DNA from: Strongylocentrotus purpuratus
Taxonomy: Eukaryota > Echinodermata > Echinoidea > Camarodonta > Strongylocentrotidae
Reading direction: 5' to 3'
Length of the DNA: 64,000 nt
Assembly (NCBI RefSeq): GCF_000002235.5
Contig: NW_022145599.1
Location: 22,776,879 to 22,840,878 of the forward strand
The number at the start of each line of letters is the position of its first letter. Position 1 is the first letter of the stretch. Below are positions 23,001 to 34,262 of the stretch, piece by piece. The notes below the pieces were generated by a model that did not search any database, was not told where the DNA came from, and saw only the letters and a program-made list of their open reading frames with translations. Position numbers and translations under genes: made by a program.

Positions 23001-26000
23001 AGTTTGGCATGGATGCTTGGCTTATGAAATTCAATATTCATGGGCATGGACAAAGAAAATGAACATGTTACTCCCATCTCCTATTCAGCGATTTCATCTA
23101 ATATTTTCTTTGGTTAACAAGGACCCTATGCTATCAAAAGACGCAAGTTTCCCACAAAGTTGGTGGTGGGTGTCACCATTTTAGGCCGTTACCATTTTAG
23201 GCTGTTACCCCATTTGTGTATATTCCTAATATTTCTTCATAATACCATTAAAATATATGGAGAAAAATTAGGATTTCACTCAAATACCATGTTTGTACAA
23301 TATAGAAACAAACATTGTCATGTAAATGTATTTCAAGCTGCCTGCTTGATTGCAACCCAAATCTCAGTCTTAATCATGTAAGAAAATGGCTGTTGCTATG
23401 GAAAGTTGGAAATGGTAAGACAAATTGTTGATGTCTGTGAGGAAAAACCTGTTACTACCGGTAATCAATACACAATATGAAACTATATTTTTTAAGCTAG
23501 GATTTCCAGCTGTCATATTCTGCTTTTGCCATTTACATTTACCGGTAGTTGGGGTGGGTGTGACCACTTGGGCTGTCAACATGGTCACACCAAGAAATAC
23601 TGGAATTTTGGAAAATGCTATATATTTGTAATTCAACAACATGGAAGCAAATGGTGATCATTTAATTTCAATTCCAAGCAACCCTGTTGATTGCAATCAA
23701 AAACTGAGTCATATGAGGTCAGAGTCATGAAAAAGGCAATTGCTATTAGAACAGTATTTTTAAATGTTGATATTTGTGGAAAAAGACAACTATTTCTGTA
23801 ATATCAATACAAAACCCTAATAAAGCAACCAAGTACATGAATCTTTAACCATCAAATTGGTATCAATTAAGATCAAGAAAATAGTTAGGTAACAGACATG
23901 CCTGGAAGGACAGTTGCTATGACAACCCATAACAAACATATCAAAGTATACATGCTTCGCATACGATTGTCATCTACTGAGTACTCTTATTAGCTAATGT
24001 TTTGCAGACAGTCGTTTTATATTTTTTGTACTTATTAGTTACAAGGACTGTGTTTTTGCGGCCACCTCTGTATAAAGGCCAACTGTCTATAGAGGTCATC
24101 TACAGTGTCTCCCTCTAAAAAGAAACATGTGAGGGAGAACCTGTCTAGAAAGGCCTTCAGTCTACAGTGGTCACCTACAGTTAGAGAAAGAAACATGTGT
24201 GGGAGAACCTGTCTAGAAAGGCCTTCAGTCTACAGTGGTCACCTACAGTGTCTCCTTCTAGAAAGAAACATGTGTGGGAGAACCTGTCTAGAAAGCCCTT
24301 CAGTCTACAGTGGTCACCTACAGTGTCTCCCTCTAAAAAGAAACATGTGAGGGAGAACCTGTCTAGAAAGCCCTTCAGTCTACAGTGGTCACTTTTCCTG
24401 TTTCCCCAGAAAGGCCTTAATCGACAGGTTTGACTGTAATAATACAGTCTGGGTGTTTGGTACCGACCTGACGGTGTATGAGTCTAGCACCAACATGATT
24501 ACTAGGGCAATGCTTCATCAAGATATTGAAATGCCAGAAAGTGATATTTACTTGTAGTATTAATAACAAATAATATAAAAACACAATTTATAATGGTCTT
24601 GGTATTTATTAGTACATTTGTAGCTTCCTGAATTATTACTAATATAAAAACACAATTTATAATAGTCTTGGTATCTATTAGTAGCTTCCTGAATTATTAT
24701 AACCAAGGTATGAATTATTTCAAGCCATACTCACACCAAAATAGTTTTTTTGCAGTGGAAGCATGACGGTAAAGGATGGAAAGATAGAAAGAGAATATGA
24801 TGGAAGGATGAAAACAGAGACAAACATAAGGAAAGAGGAAGAACAGAAAAAACAAAGAAATACTGTGTACATAGGAAATGACAAAAAACATGAAAGAAGT
24901 AGTTACAAAATATTGCATGGCTTTGAGTGTTATACAAGAATATATTGCTCGAGCTATGACAATATTGAACAAGTCCGAGACAAGTCCAATATTGTCATAG
25001 TGAGAGATATTATTATCTATATCAGACTGACAAGCAAAATAACAAAATGTGCCTTACATCAGTAAATATGGCTTTGTTTTTGTGTGATATCGATAGTTGA
25101 AGTTCCCGGATGACTGAGCAATAGGAAAACAATATTGGTCAGTCATCCGGGTATTGCGCTAAAGATATTGAATACACTAATTTATTGTACCGCTTGGAAG
25201 CCTTATTCAATAAAATTAAATTAAATTTCGTCCAATAGTGACATGGAAATTCATTGAGGGAGTTTGCATATTGCGTTTTACATTAAAATCATGTATAAAA
25301 AGACATCAAAAGCATGACATTGAAATAAGAAATGATTACATTCAAAATCGGTGCTAATTGGAAAAACACAACATGACATCGACACAATGCCGTCGGTCCT
25401 CTGGTTGCTTAGCAGTCTGGTAAAATAACCACCACTACTACCAAGAGAAGGTAGTAGAACGATTAAAATGAAGAATTACATATACATATGGAAAGATAAC
25501 AAAAAGTAATAGAAATAACAAAGAAACACAAAGGAAATAAAAGAAGGGATGAAATAAGTATAGAAACTAAGAGTTACATAAGGAAAGATAAAAAGAAAAG
25601 ATAGAATAAAAATAAAGAATTATGTATGGAATGCTAGAAGAAAAATGAAAGGAGGGGGATATACTGACAAAACCATAGAAGATAGAATACACTATTCTTT
25701 AAAGAAATGCAGATAACTCTACATACAACACTCAGTTACAGGTCATTACGGTAAACAGACTATCCCTTTAATATGGAATCCAGCCATCTGACATATTATT
25801 TCTCACCTCATAAAAAAGGCCATCACCTGAGACAATGATGACCCCATTGTACTCCTTCAGGTCAAGGTTCATAGCTATTTCAGTACCATGTCCTCTTCTC
25901 TCTGTCATGAAGAAACAAAAACACGGTCAGTTTACAGGCACCATTAAACATTTTTTGACACGGTGCAAAATTAGTAAAATAGCTATTTGTTTTAGAATTT

Positions 26001-29000
26001 CAGAGGAAAAACATCCTTATCAGTTTCGCTGAAAATGCTCAAGGTTTAGTATTACAAAAAGTGGGGAAATACTTAAACATGTACAGACAGTCAGGGGAAG
26101 TCCACCCTAATATTAATTTGGTTTTAATAGATCAAAAAGATGAGAGAAACGGGTCAGTGAAAGTTTGAATCAAAAACCAATAACAAAAACAAAATTATAG
26201 GTGCGATCAATCAAACATGAATCTGCAACTCTGTGACATACCTTGCAAGGTCCCCTCTCATTTGCCCTGTTCTAGAAAACTTCAAAAACATAAATATTTT
26301 CCCTTAAGCAAATTTTCAATCATACATTTGCTCTAATTATAATTATTGCAAATATATATGTTTATATAAAACCCCTGTATGAAACATATCTATTCCATCA
26401 AAAATAACTAAGAATATGAAAGTTTATGAAATTTTCTGTACAGTGCAAATTGTAGAGGAGCTCGCATACTCAGTGCTGTCAATTTGTGTTTCACTGGTGA
26501 AAAATTCAAAAATCCATAAATTTCATATTTGTAATCGCATATTGCTCAAAATTTCACTACATGTTTCTCTGATTTTTCAGCTTTTATCAAAACCAACTTC
26601 AAATCATAATCTGACACTTTTTATACTTTTGATAGAGCAGTGTACAAAAAAAAATTTTGCTTCAAAGAGCTCCTTTTGGATTTTGATAAATACATTGAAT
26701 TTCCACTAGGCTAATTTCCACACAGTGATTCCTATGTTTAATTTATTTGTTTTATTTAAAAATTTTAATTCGAGACCTCTTTTGAAACTTCCAGAACTAT
26801 AGTGCTCTACATTGTATTCCTTTGTCATTGAGTCAGGAATAAATGATTATTGTACTCACCTGTTATGATTTCTTTAAATGTGATTCCGGCCTCCTCAAAT
26901 ATAGGCTTGGCTTGTTCCTTAAAGAGTTGAACTGCTTTCTCTTTTCCACTGAATGGATTGATGCATACCAAGTAGTGCGGTGGTGGTGGTATAAGGGACT
27001 CCGTCAAGTCTGCATAGGATAAACATATTCAAGGACCCAATTGATCAGCTTTTCTTATCTAAACATTGACTACAAATTTTCAATATGTTGCCAACTGAAT
27101 AATCTTCATGCTCATTTTCCTTTAAAAGAAAGATGTCATGGTCTAGTGGATACGTCACCTGACTGTGGATCACGTGGTTTGCGTTTGAAACTCTGCCGCG
27201 GCACCGATGTCCTTTGATCTACATTTGCCACTCTTCACCTTTACAGGAATTAAATGAATACCTGGTAGGAGAGAATTCTTTAGCGCCTTACTATGGCGGC
27301 CCAGCTATACCGGGGTAATAATATGATACATGTACTTTGTAATTAAGCACAGTAGAGTATACGGTAGTCATATAGTAGCTGCATTAAATAAATGGACTTA
27401 CATGTACTATTCTAATAGTGTCAAACACCTATTACAGAGTAAAAGAAATGGACACAATATGCACAGAAATGTTTCCTCTTACTGCTATATGAATGCATCT
27501 GTAAAACATTAATTGGCCCCTGAGAGTCTCAGTCTGAGTAAAAAGTTATCAAGCCCACCTCCACCCCCTCCCACAAAAAAATAATTTTGAAAATACTCTC
27601 AAATGTGTAAAATCTCCATATTTACCTCTTATCTATTATCAGATCACTTTATCTGCCCTGTGTGCTGATATAAAAGATAAGTTTGACAATATTTACCAAT
27701 ATACTGTAGCAAATTAAAACTAACACAGAAGTCTAAATTAGCCATTCAATCAAAATGTCAGCCGTTCAAAATTTGTTCCAAAAAAACTTGAAAACCTATC
27801 TAGTAGTGTCTGAATTTTTTATTAATACGTCATGTATTTCACAATATGATGTATTTTTATTTAACATTGTTTAATTATGATTAATTATGTTTAATCATTT
27901 TCGTTCTGTGAAACTTCTCATGTACTTTCATATGTTTAATGTATTTACCTTGTTAGGCGCCTTGAGCCTTGGGGTGGATATGTGCGCATAATGAATTTTG
28001 TCATTCATTTTTTTAAAATTATAAACCCTTGGCAACTGTTGATTTCAAAACAAAAATTAATAGAGTTAATGTCTTTCCTCTCCACTTTTAAAATATTGAT
28101 TCTTGCCATATAATAAAATGTAAATGTTCAACTTGGACACATACAATATATGTAACACTAACAGAGACATAAAGAATGACATAAAGTATTCTATTTTAAG
28201 GACACAAAGTGCTCAAGCACCACTAAATATATGTACATTTCTCTCCCTGTGTGTACATGTGATTGCAATACTAGATGTTCTCAGAAGAAAAGAAAACAGA
28301 TCCCAAGTTTACAATTGACATGTTTCAGTCCTAAAATAAACATCACTTTCCTGATCTTCAGGAAAGTTTGTCAAACTTTACAGGCAAATTGTGAGTGAAA
28401 CGATACAATTATCATGATTCAATCTTGATTCTGTAATTTCCATTGTTCCAACTGACTGTTCTTAAAACTGTTGTGGTTTTCCAATCAAGTGCTGTACTTG
28501 AGAGAATGAATCACTAGTAATTTTAGAATGGAAGTCTAGGTACATGTACATTGTAGTGGCAGTCACTGAGATTCTGTATATCACAGATATCTGGTGCATT
28601 CTACATATCGTCCCTGTTTTCACAAAGTGACGGTAGTGAGGAAAATCGTCACTCAAAGTGATGCAATTTTTTTTCACTACCGTCACTTCGTGAAAACAGC
28701 GACGATATTACTGTTTTTTTATGGGTAACTGCTCATCTATTCTATTCCTCCTGTTTACACTTTGGGCTCAAGTTTTCACCTCACTATGCCCATTCTCAAA
28801 ACAAGGTTCAAGGTTTCTTTTTTTTCTCCACATAGTCTAATATAACATAATCAAATGAATATGCAATAAATACAAATTCAATAACATCATATTAACCAAA
28901 GATACGACAAGTGATTATACAATTATTCAAATAAATCATTTAAGATTGGCACAGTGGTAAAACATAGTGGAGTAGAGGAGTCTATTAATAAAGCATGGCT

Positions 29001-32000
29001 TGTATTTTATAGACCCCTTGAGAATAAAAAAAAATATAAGTGCTCTGTAATATAATTAACAAATATACTGTATGTATAAAAACGCTTCAGGAATCCTACA
29101 CCCTCTCCCCCTCCCCCCCCCCCCCCCTCCCCACCACCACTACAAAACAACATTCAGTTTCATAGTAGGGTCTACAGTAATAAGCTGTTCTGTACAGAAA
29201 ATTCACATGAAGCCTAATACTAGAAATTTTTATTTAGAACTACATGTACATATATTTCTTGACATTTTGTTTATACCATGAAAACTAGCATACTTGAAGG
29301 AGGGGCAAGGGGGGGGGGGGTAATTTGCCCCTCCTGGGAGATTTCTGACAAAGAAAAAAAACTCACATAATAAACTAGTAGTTAATGGGAAGTATTTTGT
29401 GGTTCGATAATTCAAGTTGCTCTTGCCTCTTGGAACAAGCAACTTTGCAAAACAGTGATAGCTTACTATGCCAAATCATGAACATTTAGAATACACTGTA
29501 GGTGATAATCTATACTCTCGATTTTGAGCTTTACAGAAGCAGTCATGAATTATGAATAAAAGCTCATAAGAGGCCAACAAACTTTGTAGTGACTAGTGCT
29601 GAAAGTTGTTTGACTGATCATTCATTCATGACCATGATGACCCTGATGACCCTGATGTGTTGCAGATGGTTTCTGGACTGAGTCATAACCCCTAAGGTTA
29701 GTCCCATGATGCAAAACACAGGAGCAGTGAGTGCTTTAGCTCTGGTATGTAGAAAAAGAGCTCTGGTAAAATAAACCTAATAGAATACCTCAATGTCACT
29801 TTGAGAAAATCAGTCATACAATGTCAAATCCTAAAAGAAATCCCATGAACAGAAAATCTTTCTGTTACACTAATGCAAAGCAATATTGTTTAACAATTGT
29901 TATTATTATCATCATCATTTTAATAACAGCCTTTCTGTGTAGTTCATAACGAAACTTATCAGTGATTCCATTGTATAAATATTTACATTCAATTTGACAC
30001 ATTTTGACGATTGGCATCAACTGTATAATAAACAGTTGTTATTCAACCTACCAGTATGTATTGCCAGTCATGTTCAAAAAGCTCTTTATTGAACTGAATT
30101 GAGTGTTAACTTGAACATGTACAGCATTTACTGGTCTGTTCTAGCTTGTAAAATTGAAAATTACAGAGCGAGCATACACTTACGATTGTTGAAGACAAAG
30201 GGAAACTTTTATAAGATCATATTCACATTGTGAACATTAAAGTCTATGACAAATCTCTATACACTGTAGGATCAATTTCATGCAATATGTTTCATACGAC
30301 AAGCATGCATGTACATGTACACTATATGTATTTTCCACATATATCTCAATCCAAAAATGAAGAATCTCTCGATTATGATGCTTTCTGGTATAACTACCAG
30401 TACCGTAGTCAAAGTTACATTTATTGATTTTCATTAGAGATTTTTATTTATTGATTAAATATGGGATGAATGTCATATTGTCGGACTTGCCTCCCGGCGT
30501 ATTGGTTGGGTTGTGTCCTGATTTTAACAAAGTCTTTTTAATTCACTCAGTAGCCTGCACTTAACGAGCAAACCAATTCAAAATATAGCATATGACTCTG
30601 CTATATCATTGATGCAAATATCTTGTAGGTACAGTATAGGTACAGTGTCTGTCTAATGGCCATCCAAGGCCCAAGGGAACAGATAAAGGGATCACTGGAT
30701 AAACTGGTGGCCTTTCTAGACAGGTTCTACAACATACATGTACATTTCTCTCTCCAGGGAGACAAAATGCATGGACACTATAAAAAGAGTGGCCTTTCTA
30801 AAACGGTGGCCACTGCTGCAGGTATTTGACTGAAAAAACTCCTTGGGACCAGGGAAATACAGTTTTAACCTTGTTTATTTTCAAAATAAAAAACAAAAAT
30901 AGTAATTAATGGGACCAGTAACATTACTAACACTTGTTTCATTATGATATTGATTATATGTAGCAGTGTTCTTTAATTGTAGCTTGTTTTAGGGACCCTC
31001 GGAACACATACCTGGAAGGCACACATGTACATTTGTATACCCAGACCTTTGAACAGATAGTATAGACTTAATTAGAAGCACCATCAGTATTATCTAATCA
31101 ATTAAGAGCTCAAATAGAGGACCACACCCATCAATGGGTCTGTCAGCACAGTATTTTTGAAACAGACAGTGGACTACATGTCAATGCTGCACGTGACAGA
31201 ACACTGTACAAGGCAAGGTACAAATAGGTACCGGTAACAGCTATGTTGACACTGTCCTGAAAATATATCTTAATTGACCGTGGTAATGACCTTATTAATA
31301 GCGGAATCTGTTAATTATTAAAACTTACATGTATATGCAAGAGGTTAATGTGTAACAATGTAATTGTAGGGCCTCTTATTTGGAGAGGGACCATACATGT
31401 ATTTTGATAGGTAAAAATAAATAAAGAAAAGAGGGGAAAACATGAGTGATATTTTTAAATTTTTATTTGTCCGGACAGGTTGGTTATCTTTAAAAAATCT
31501 GAAAAATAATTGGTATGATTTTGAAAAAAAAATGATTCAATATATTGAGAATATAATTAATAACAAGTATTCATTGATATTCTCGGGCGGGGGAGCGTCT
31601 TTCAAAGTGAAGGGGCACAAACAGAAAGGGTACTTTCAGGGTATACCTGTATGTTATCATCAGGCCCCATTTCATGCACTCTCAGGATTGTTTGGTGACA
31701 ACGTCGCTACCGGTATATTACGCTTGGCTGATGGCATTGATTTAGTGTGTGCGTGCTTCATTTTCCGACAGTAATCACAGTTGTTTATCACAATTTTCAA
31801 GCAATTTTAAGATTGGATCATTACAATAAACATTTTGTAAGAGCAAGTAAAAGCATAATACTATCAACTTTCTTTGGTTGTTTTTGTTGGCAAGTGCAAA
31901 CACTTGTCCCAAATATTAACGGACGGGACTACAATATATATATATAACACGATTATAATTGGAAAAGGGGCAAAATAGGGGCATTGTCCTCCGTAGACCG

Positions 32001-34076
32001 AAAGCTTCAGTCTCTCTAATCGTCGGTTGTTCCACTGAGACTACATGTACGTCTGGCTCCACTAGACCTCCGATTATGGGGAATGTCAACAAATGTCAGT
32101 TTTATTAAAGAAATGACCCATATCAGACGGTTATTTCTGTCTATGTCCTCCGATGCCTTAGATTGCTGTGGTAGCAATTATGTCAGCATTGTCAGGCTAC
32201 CTATATATGCACAGACTCTAGTTCGACACTTTACCACAATTCCTAAAGCCTTGAGCAGAGCCTAGATCTGTAAGTTTCCGGTTGTATCAAACATACAGAG
32301 CCTATTGTGGTCTCATTGTACAGACACTGTTTAATGCACAACAACTGACAAACTTTCACATGATAAAAAAGATACACAATAGAGTAAGAATTATGATAAT
32401 ACAAGTAAACAATATGAAATTTATGTGGAATGATCAAAGACACCCTTCCTCAGTTCCAACCTTTTAATTTTTTGTGCAATTAGTCATTTAAAATCTTACC
32501 CCCAATGGCATGTATACACACACTGAATACATGTAGATTAACATGGGAAAACAAACCCTTTAAAGGGGAAGTCCACCCTGATATAAAGTTGGTTTTTAGA
32601 AGCAGACAAATGAGAGCATGCAGGTCAGTGATACAACTGTAGTTTGAGCAAGAAAGCAATTACAAATCAAACACAAATTGCCAACTCTGTGAAGTATCTT
32701 GCAAGCTCCCCTACCATTTACCCTGTTATAAAAAACTTTCTAAAATTTAGAAAATGTTCAATCATACATATTCACCCTAAATATAATATTTGCAATTATG
32801 TTTTTACACATCCCCTGTATGAAACAAATCTATGCAGTCATCAGTAACTGAGAAAATTAAAGTATATGAAATTTTCTGTACAGTGTACGGAGCAAATTTA
32901 ACAGAGCTGGCAACATACATGTACTGTACATCACAATGTTGCCAATTGTATTTTACAGATGACAACTTCAAAAATTCATGAATCAGTTTCCTATTTTTAT
33001 TGGGTATATAGCTCAAACTGTCACCAAGTTTTCTCTTATTTGTCTGCTTTTATTAAAACCAAGGCAATAGCAGTGTGGACTTCCCCTTTTTGTTTGGATG
33101 CAAAATATAACATTTTGAGTCGATTGCACCTGTATGTAGGTAATTGATGAAAAACATAGATTGTTTCATACATATATGTTTTTGCAATGAATACAGATAT
33201 TGCTCTAACTTTAGCTAATTTGTTTCTCTCATTTTTCTGCTTTTATTAAAACCAAGATAGACCTAATATACTATCTTGCTTTTAATCAAAGTCAAAGCAG
33301 AAACTTGAGAGATCAAGGTGGACTTCCTTTCCCTAGCTATCTCTTTGAAATGATATGAAATGGGGTTCATACGAAATTTAATTACTGCATGGCACTCCAT
33401 CAGTCCATGGACAAACATTAGAGACTCCTCATACTCATAGTGATACTCCTAATTTTTAATCAATTTTAGTTGGATGGAACCCCCCCCCCCCCCGACCCCT
33501 AGGAGGTGGTACATATAGAAGTCAGGTCCACATCTTTTTAATATACATATCATAACCATATCAATTTCACTGTGAAGATAAAAACTCACCATCTACACTG
33601 GAAAACTCAACTCCCTGAAGAAGAGCCAGAATAATCAAACGCCATTTCTCCACCAATGAAGCATTCTCCTTTTGTGTTTCAAACTCATCTGTCACAAAAT
33701 TTAGCTCTACTCTGCGTCTCACGCCACCAGCATTGGGATTTTTGTTATACTTGTATGCAAAAATCTGCAAGCATGCACTCTTCTCGCTTAATTTCAATTT
33801 ATGATTGAGTTCCTTTTTTCTGGGCACACCGTCCCCGCTATCCGTCGACGACTGCTGGCCGACACCTCCCCCGATGCTTCGGCATCCCACAATGTCAGTG
33901 AATGCTATGCTTTCTCCTTTCAATTTGGCTCCATTTACGCTCCGATATGTAAGCTTTTCGCGACATATTGAGACATCAACATCAAAAGAATGTTTCCCAA
34001 TTTTCAGATGGAATGTAGCCTGCGTAAGAATATCCTCAACAGCTGAAAATTGGGGAAGTGCATCTGTACTCGACAT
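19153..34076 (-). CDS. SPHK2: Sphingosine kinase (SPHK2-like), complete, 5 exons
   Basis: Spliced CDS from 34076 down to 19153: exons 34076-33590, 27009-26860, 25901-25807, 20517-20402, 20008-19153. Phases agree at all junctions and give 567 aa. It phosphorylates sphingosine to sphingosine-1-phosphate with ATP. Residues 1-162 form an N-terminal PH-like extension as in SPHK2 (absent from SPHK1). Then come INPFSGK (179-185), the catalytic loop SGDG with Asp239 (SPHK1 Asp81 equivalent), GILPGGSGNAL (264-274), KDMVQ with Asp307 (sphingosine-amine contact by position), FLSVAWG, a Ser-rich variable insert (about 370-440), and the C5 block KAFRLEPL..VDGEQVKFGPIQ near the end. All key residues are intact. 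ATG at 34076 was chosen because an in-frame TAA lies about 30 nt upstream. SPHK1 versus SPHK2 orthology is uncertain in invertebrates; the SPHK2-like layout is what I see. Confidence 0.9.
20402..20517 (-). CDS. SPHK2: SPHK exon 4
   Basis: The minus-strand acceptor GCTTTCTTTCAG precedes 20517 and the donor GTAAGG follows 20402. The exon is 116 nt (codons 245-282 plus 2 nt). It encodes FINGFGQRRDREEAFKMPLG and the glycine-rich ILPGGSGNAL nucleotide-binding segment. Confidence 0.9.
20642..20912 (-). mobile_element. tRNA-derived SINE (tRNA-His-like head), copy 1
   Basis: On the minus strand the head reads TCATGGTCAAGTTGATATGT and then CTGTGGATCAC, with a GTG at the anticodon position. The body includes ATCTACATTTGCCAC, CCTGGTAGGAAT and TATGCGCTATA, and ends in an (ATT)n tail (20642-20660 on +). 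A second copy with the same block order is at 27130-27330 on +. It lies in SPHK intron 3. The tRNA-His origin is inferred from the anticodon loop only. Confidence 0.6.
21486..22034. mobile_element. Foldback MITE with long inverted arms
   Basis: The ends are TTAAAGGAAACC (21486-) and GGTTTCCTTTAA (-22034). Pairing continues inward with small mismatches for about 180 bp (CTTCATACTAAGTTACTTTTAT, CCCGATTTTGTTCAAA, GACTAGTCA(C)TAG, ATTCAATTTGATGACATCAT). The short centre contains a CTTCTTTCTTG-type stretch. No frame. The transcript would form a long hairpin. The class is unresolved; the ends could imply a TTAA or TA target. Confidence 0.7.
22078..22702. mobile_element. Inverted-repeat element with an internal 39-bp palindrome
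   Basis: The terminal inverted repeats are GATTTCAAGTTGGGTGTT (22082-22099) and its exact complement at 22681-22698, extended by GAGC/(A)CTC outside. Next to the left end, 22102-22120 and 22122-22140 are perfect 19-bp arms around one base. Short GG.TGGTGTTA(A) motifs recur five to six times inside, in both orientations. No coding frame; flanking duplications are not evident. Follows the foldback MITE at 21486-22034 directly, in SPHK intron 3. Confidence 0.65.
22703..24060. other. SPHK intron 3, unannotated part
   Basis: AT-rich intronic DNA. It has two local duplications of a CATTTTAGGC(C/T)GTTACC motif (about 23176-23210) and a GTGGGTGTGACCA/TGGTCACACC pair (23556-23590). No gene or known element is recognised. 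Confidence 0.4.
24102..24420. repeat. Tandem repeat, about 75-bp unit, 4 copies
   Basis: Successive units contain AAAGAAACATGTG(A/T)GGGAG, AACCTGTCTAGAAAG(G/C)CC and TTCAGTCTACAGTGGTCACC. The AAACATGTG anchors fall near 24122, 24191, 24267 and 24342. A single-region relative in the opposite orientation is at about 30640-30830. The open frames across the array are a by-product of the period (75 = 25 codons) and are not considered a gene. Confidence 0.7.
24571..24708. repeat. Direct duplication, about 69 bp x 2
   Basis: The block starting TAATATAAAAACACAATTTA and ending GTAGCTTCCTGAATTATTA occurs at 24571-24639 and again at 24640-24708 with a small deletion. It is a recent tandem duplication in SPHK intron 3. 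Confidence 0.7.
24954..25151. repeat. Two adjacent perfect hairpins
   Basis: CTATGACAATATTG (24954-24967) pairs with 24987-25000, and CCCGGATGACTGA (25105-25117) pairs with 25139-25151. Both stems are perfect. GCAATA/ATTGC-type flanks on either side suggest one small multi-hairpin MITE of about 250 bp, but its ends are not clear. The sequence 25152-25806 holds purine-rich intronic DNA only. Confidence 0.45.
25807..25901 (-). CDS. SPHK2: SPHK exon 3 (catalytic SGDG)
   Basis: The minus-strand acceptor CATGACAG precedes 25901 and the donor GTGAGA follows 25807. The exon is 95 nt. It completes Glu213 and encodes RRGHGTEIAMNLDLKEYNGV and then IIVSGDGLFYE, including the catalytic Asp239. Confidence 0.9.
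26089..26640. mobile_element. GGGGAAGTCCACC MITE, degraded copy
   Basis: GGGGAAGTCCACCCTAATAT at 26095 is followed by TTGGTTTTAATAG, then a CAACTCTGTGACATACCTTGC block and CATTTGCCCTGTT. The same order is seen in the copy at 32561-33090. The right inverted end is not recognisable here. Confidence 0.5.
26860..27009 (-). CDS. SPHK2: SPHK exon 2 (start of kinase domain)
   Basis: The minus-strand acceptor CCTATGCAG precedes 27009 and the donor GTGAGT follows 26860. The exon is 150 nt. It completes Asp163 and encodes LTESLIPPPPHYLVCINPFS and on to GITFKEIIT. It contains the first conserved lipid-kinase block (NPFSGK). Confidence 0.92.
27130..27330 (+). mobile_element. tRNA-derived SINE (tRNA-His-like head), copy 2
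   Basis: The head is TCATGGTCTAGTGGATACGT, with an A-box-like TGGTCTAGTGG, then CTGTGGATCAC and a B-box-like GCGTTTGAAACTC. The body ATCTACATTTGCCAC, then CCTGGTAGGAGAGAATT, matches the minus-strand copy at 20642-20912. The tail runs into ATAATA near 27318. In SPHK intron 1. Confidence 0.6.
27331..28600. other. SPHK intron 1, unannotated part
   Basis: AT-rich intronic DNA with no gene or recognised element. A GGCGCCTTGAGCCTTGGGG-type segment near 27955, followed by AATGAATTTTGTCATTCAT, could be the end of an old SINE, but I could not confirm it. Confidence 0.35.
28605..28708. mobile_element. Small foldback MITE, 104 bp
   Basis: ATATCGTCCCTGTTTTCAC and then AAGTGACGGTAGTGA (28605-28639) pair with the inverse at 28674-28708 with two mismatches. 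The loop contains another CGTCACT/AGTGA pair. Short, nearly perfect and non-coding. Confidence 0.65.
28709..30635. other. SPHK intron 1, unannotated part
   Basis: AT-rich DNA with a C run (29113-29128) and a G run (29310-29320), and a duplicated GATGACCCT motif near 29635. No gene, RNA or element boundary was recognised. Confidence 0.4.
30640..30830. repeat. Dispersed relative of the 75-bp repeat
   Basis: Contains GTGGCCTTTCTAGACAGGTTCT and GTGGCCTTTCTAAAACGGTGGC, the reverse complement of the core of the tandem at 24102-24420. It shows the sequence is dispersed in the genome and only locally amplified. The DNA at 30831-32560 shows nothing further. Confidence 0.5.
32561..33090. mobile_element. 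MITE with AAAGGGGAAGTCCAC ends
   Basis: The left end is AAAGGGGAAGTCCACCCTGA (from 32562) and TTGGTTTTTAG. The right end is AAAACCAAGGCAA..GTGGACTTCCCCTTTT (to 33090). The two ends are inverted complements over about 15 bp plus the inner AAAACCAA/TTGGTTTT pair. A second right-end-like block (33245-33335, AAAACCAAG to GGTGGACTTCC) lies just beyond, and a fragment of the left end is at 38908-38935. No frame. Confidence 0.65.
33590..34076 (-). CDS. SPHK2: SPHK exon 1 (start codon, PH-like N-terminal region)
   Basis: ATG is at 34076-34074 and the donor GTGAGT follows 33590. The exon is 487 nt (162 codons plus 1 nt). It starts MSSTDALPQFSAVEDILTQA. Alternating hydrophobic strands (FHLKIGKHSFDVDVS, LTYRSVNG, IAFTDIVGCRS, CLQIFAYKY, RVELNFVTDEF) and a final helix (ASLVEKWRLIILALLQGV) give a PH-like fold, as in the SPHK2 N-terminus. 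A Ser/Gly-rich loop sits between strands. An upstream in-frame TAA excludes a longer product in this exon. Confidence 0.88.
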
Positions 34077-34177
34077 GGTGCTGGTGCTACTACACACGTT
34101 TTACGGTACTGCAGCTCCAAAGCTTTCACTAGCACTACATTAGCCATGCAGAGGATGCCGATTCGCGCAAAACAAGG

Positions 34178-34262
34178 CAGTGGCGGATCGATCCAGGGGG
34201 GGGGGGGGGGGGGGGGGGGGGCAAGTTTTCAAATTTTCGAGGGCAAAAAAAATAAAAACTGA
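34178..34262. mobile_element. hAT-like terminus next to the SPHK start
   Basis: CAGTGGCGGATCGATCCAGG followed by a long G run (34196-34221) has the CAGTGGCG start shared by the hAT-like elements in this window. The matching right end was not found. It begins about 100 bp upstream of the SPHK ATG. The rest of the upstream region (34263-34640) has no recognised feature. Confidence 0.4.

Noticed and set aside
24105..24433. Repeated open frames with LSRK(A/P)FSLQWS
   Set aside because: A 75-bp tandem repeat divisible by three; no start context, splice or homology support.
26416..26709. Plus-strand frame of 97 codons in SPHK intron 1-2 region
   Set aside because: AT-rich, low-complexity composition inside a degraded MITE copy; no family motif.
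34077..34097. Upstream start for SPHK giving extra residues before MSSTD
   Set aside because: The codon at 34097 is GTG, not ATG, and an in-frame TAA lies just upstream; the ATG at 34076 is the first usable start.
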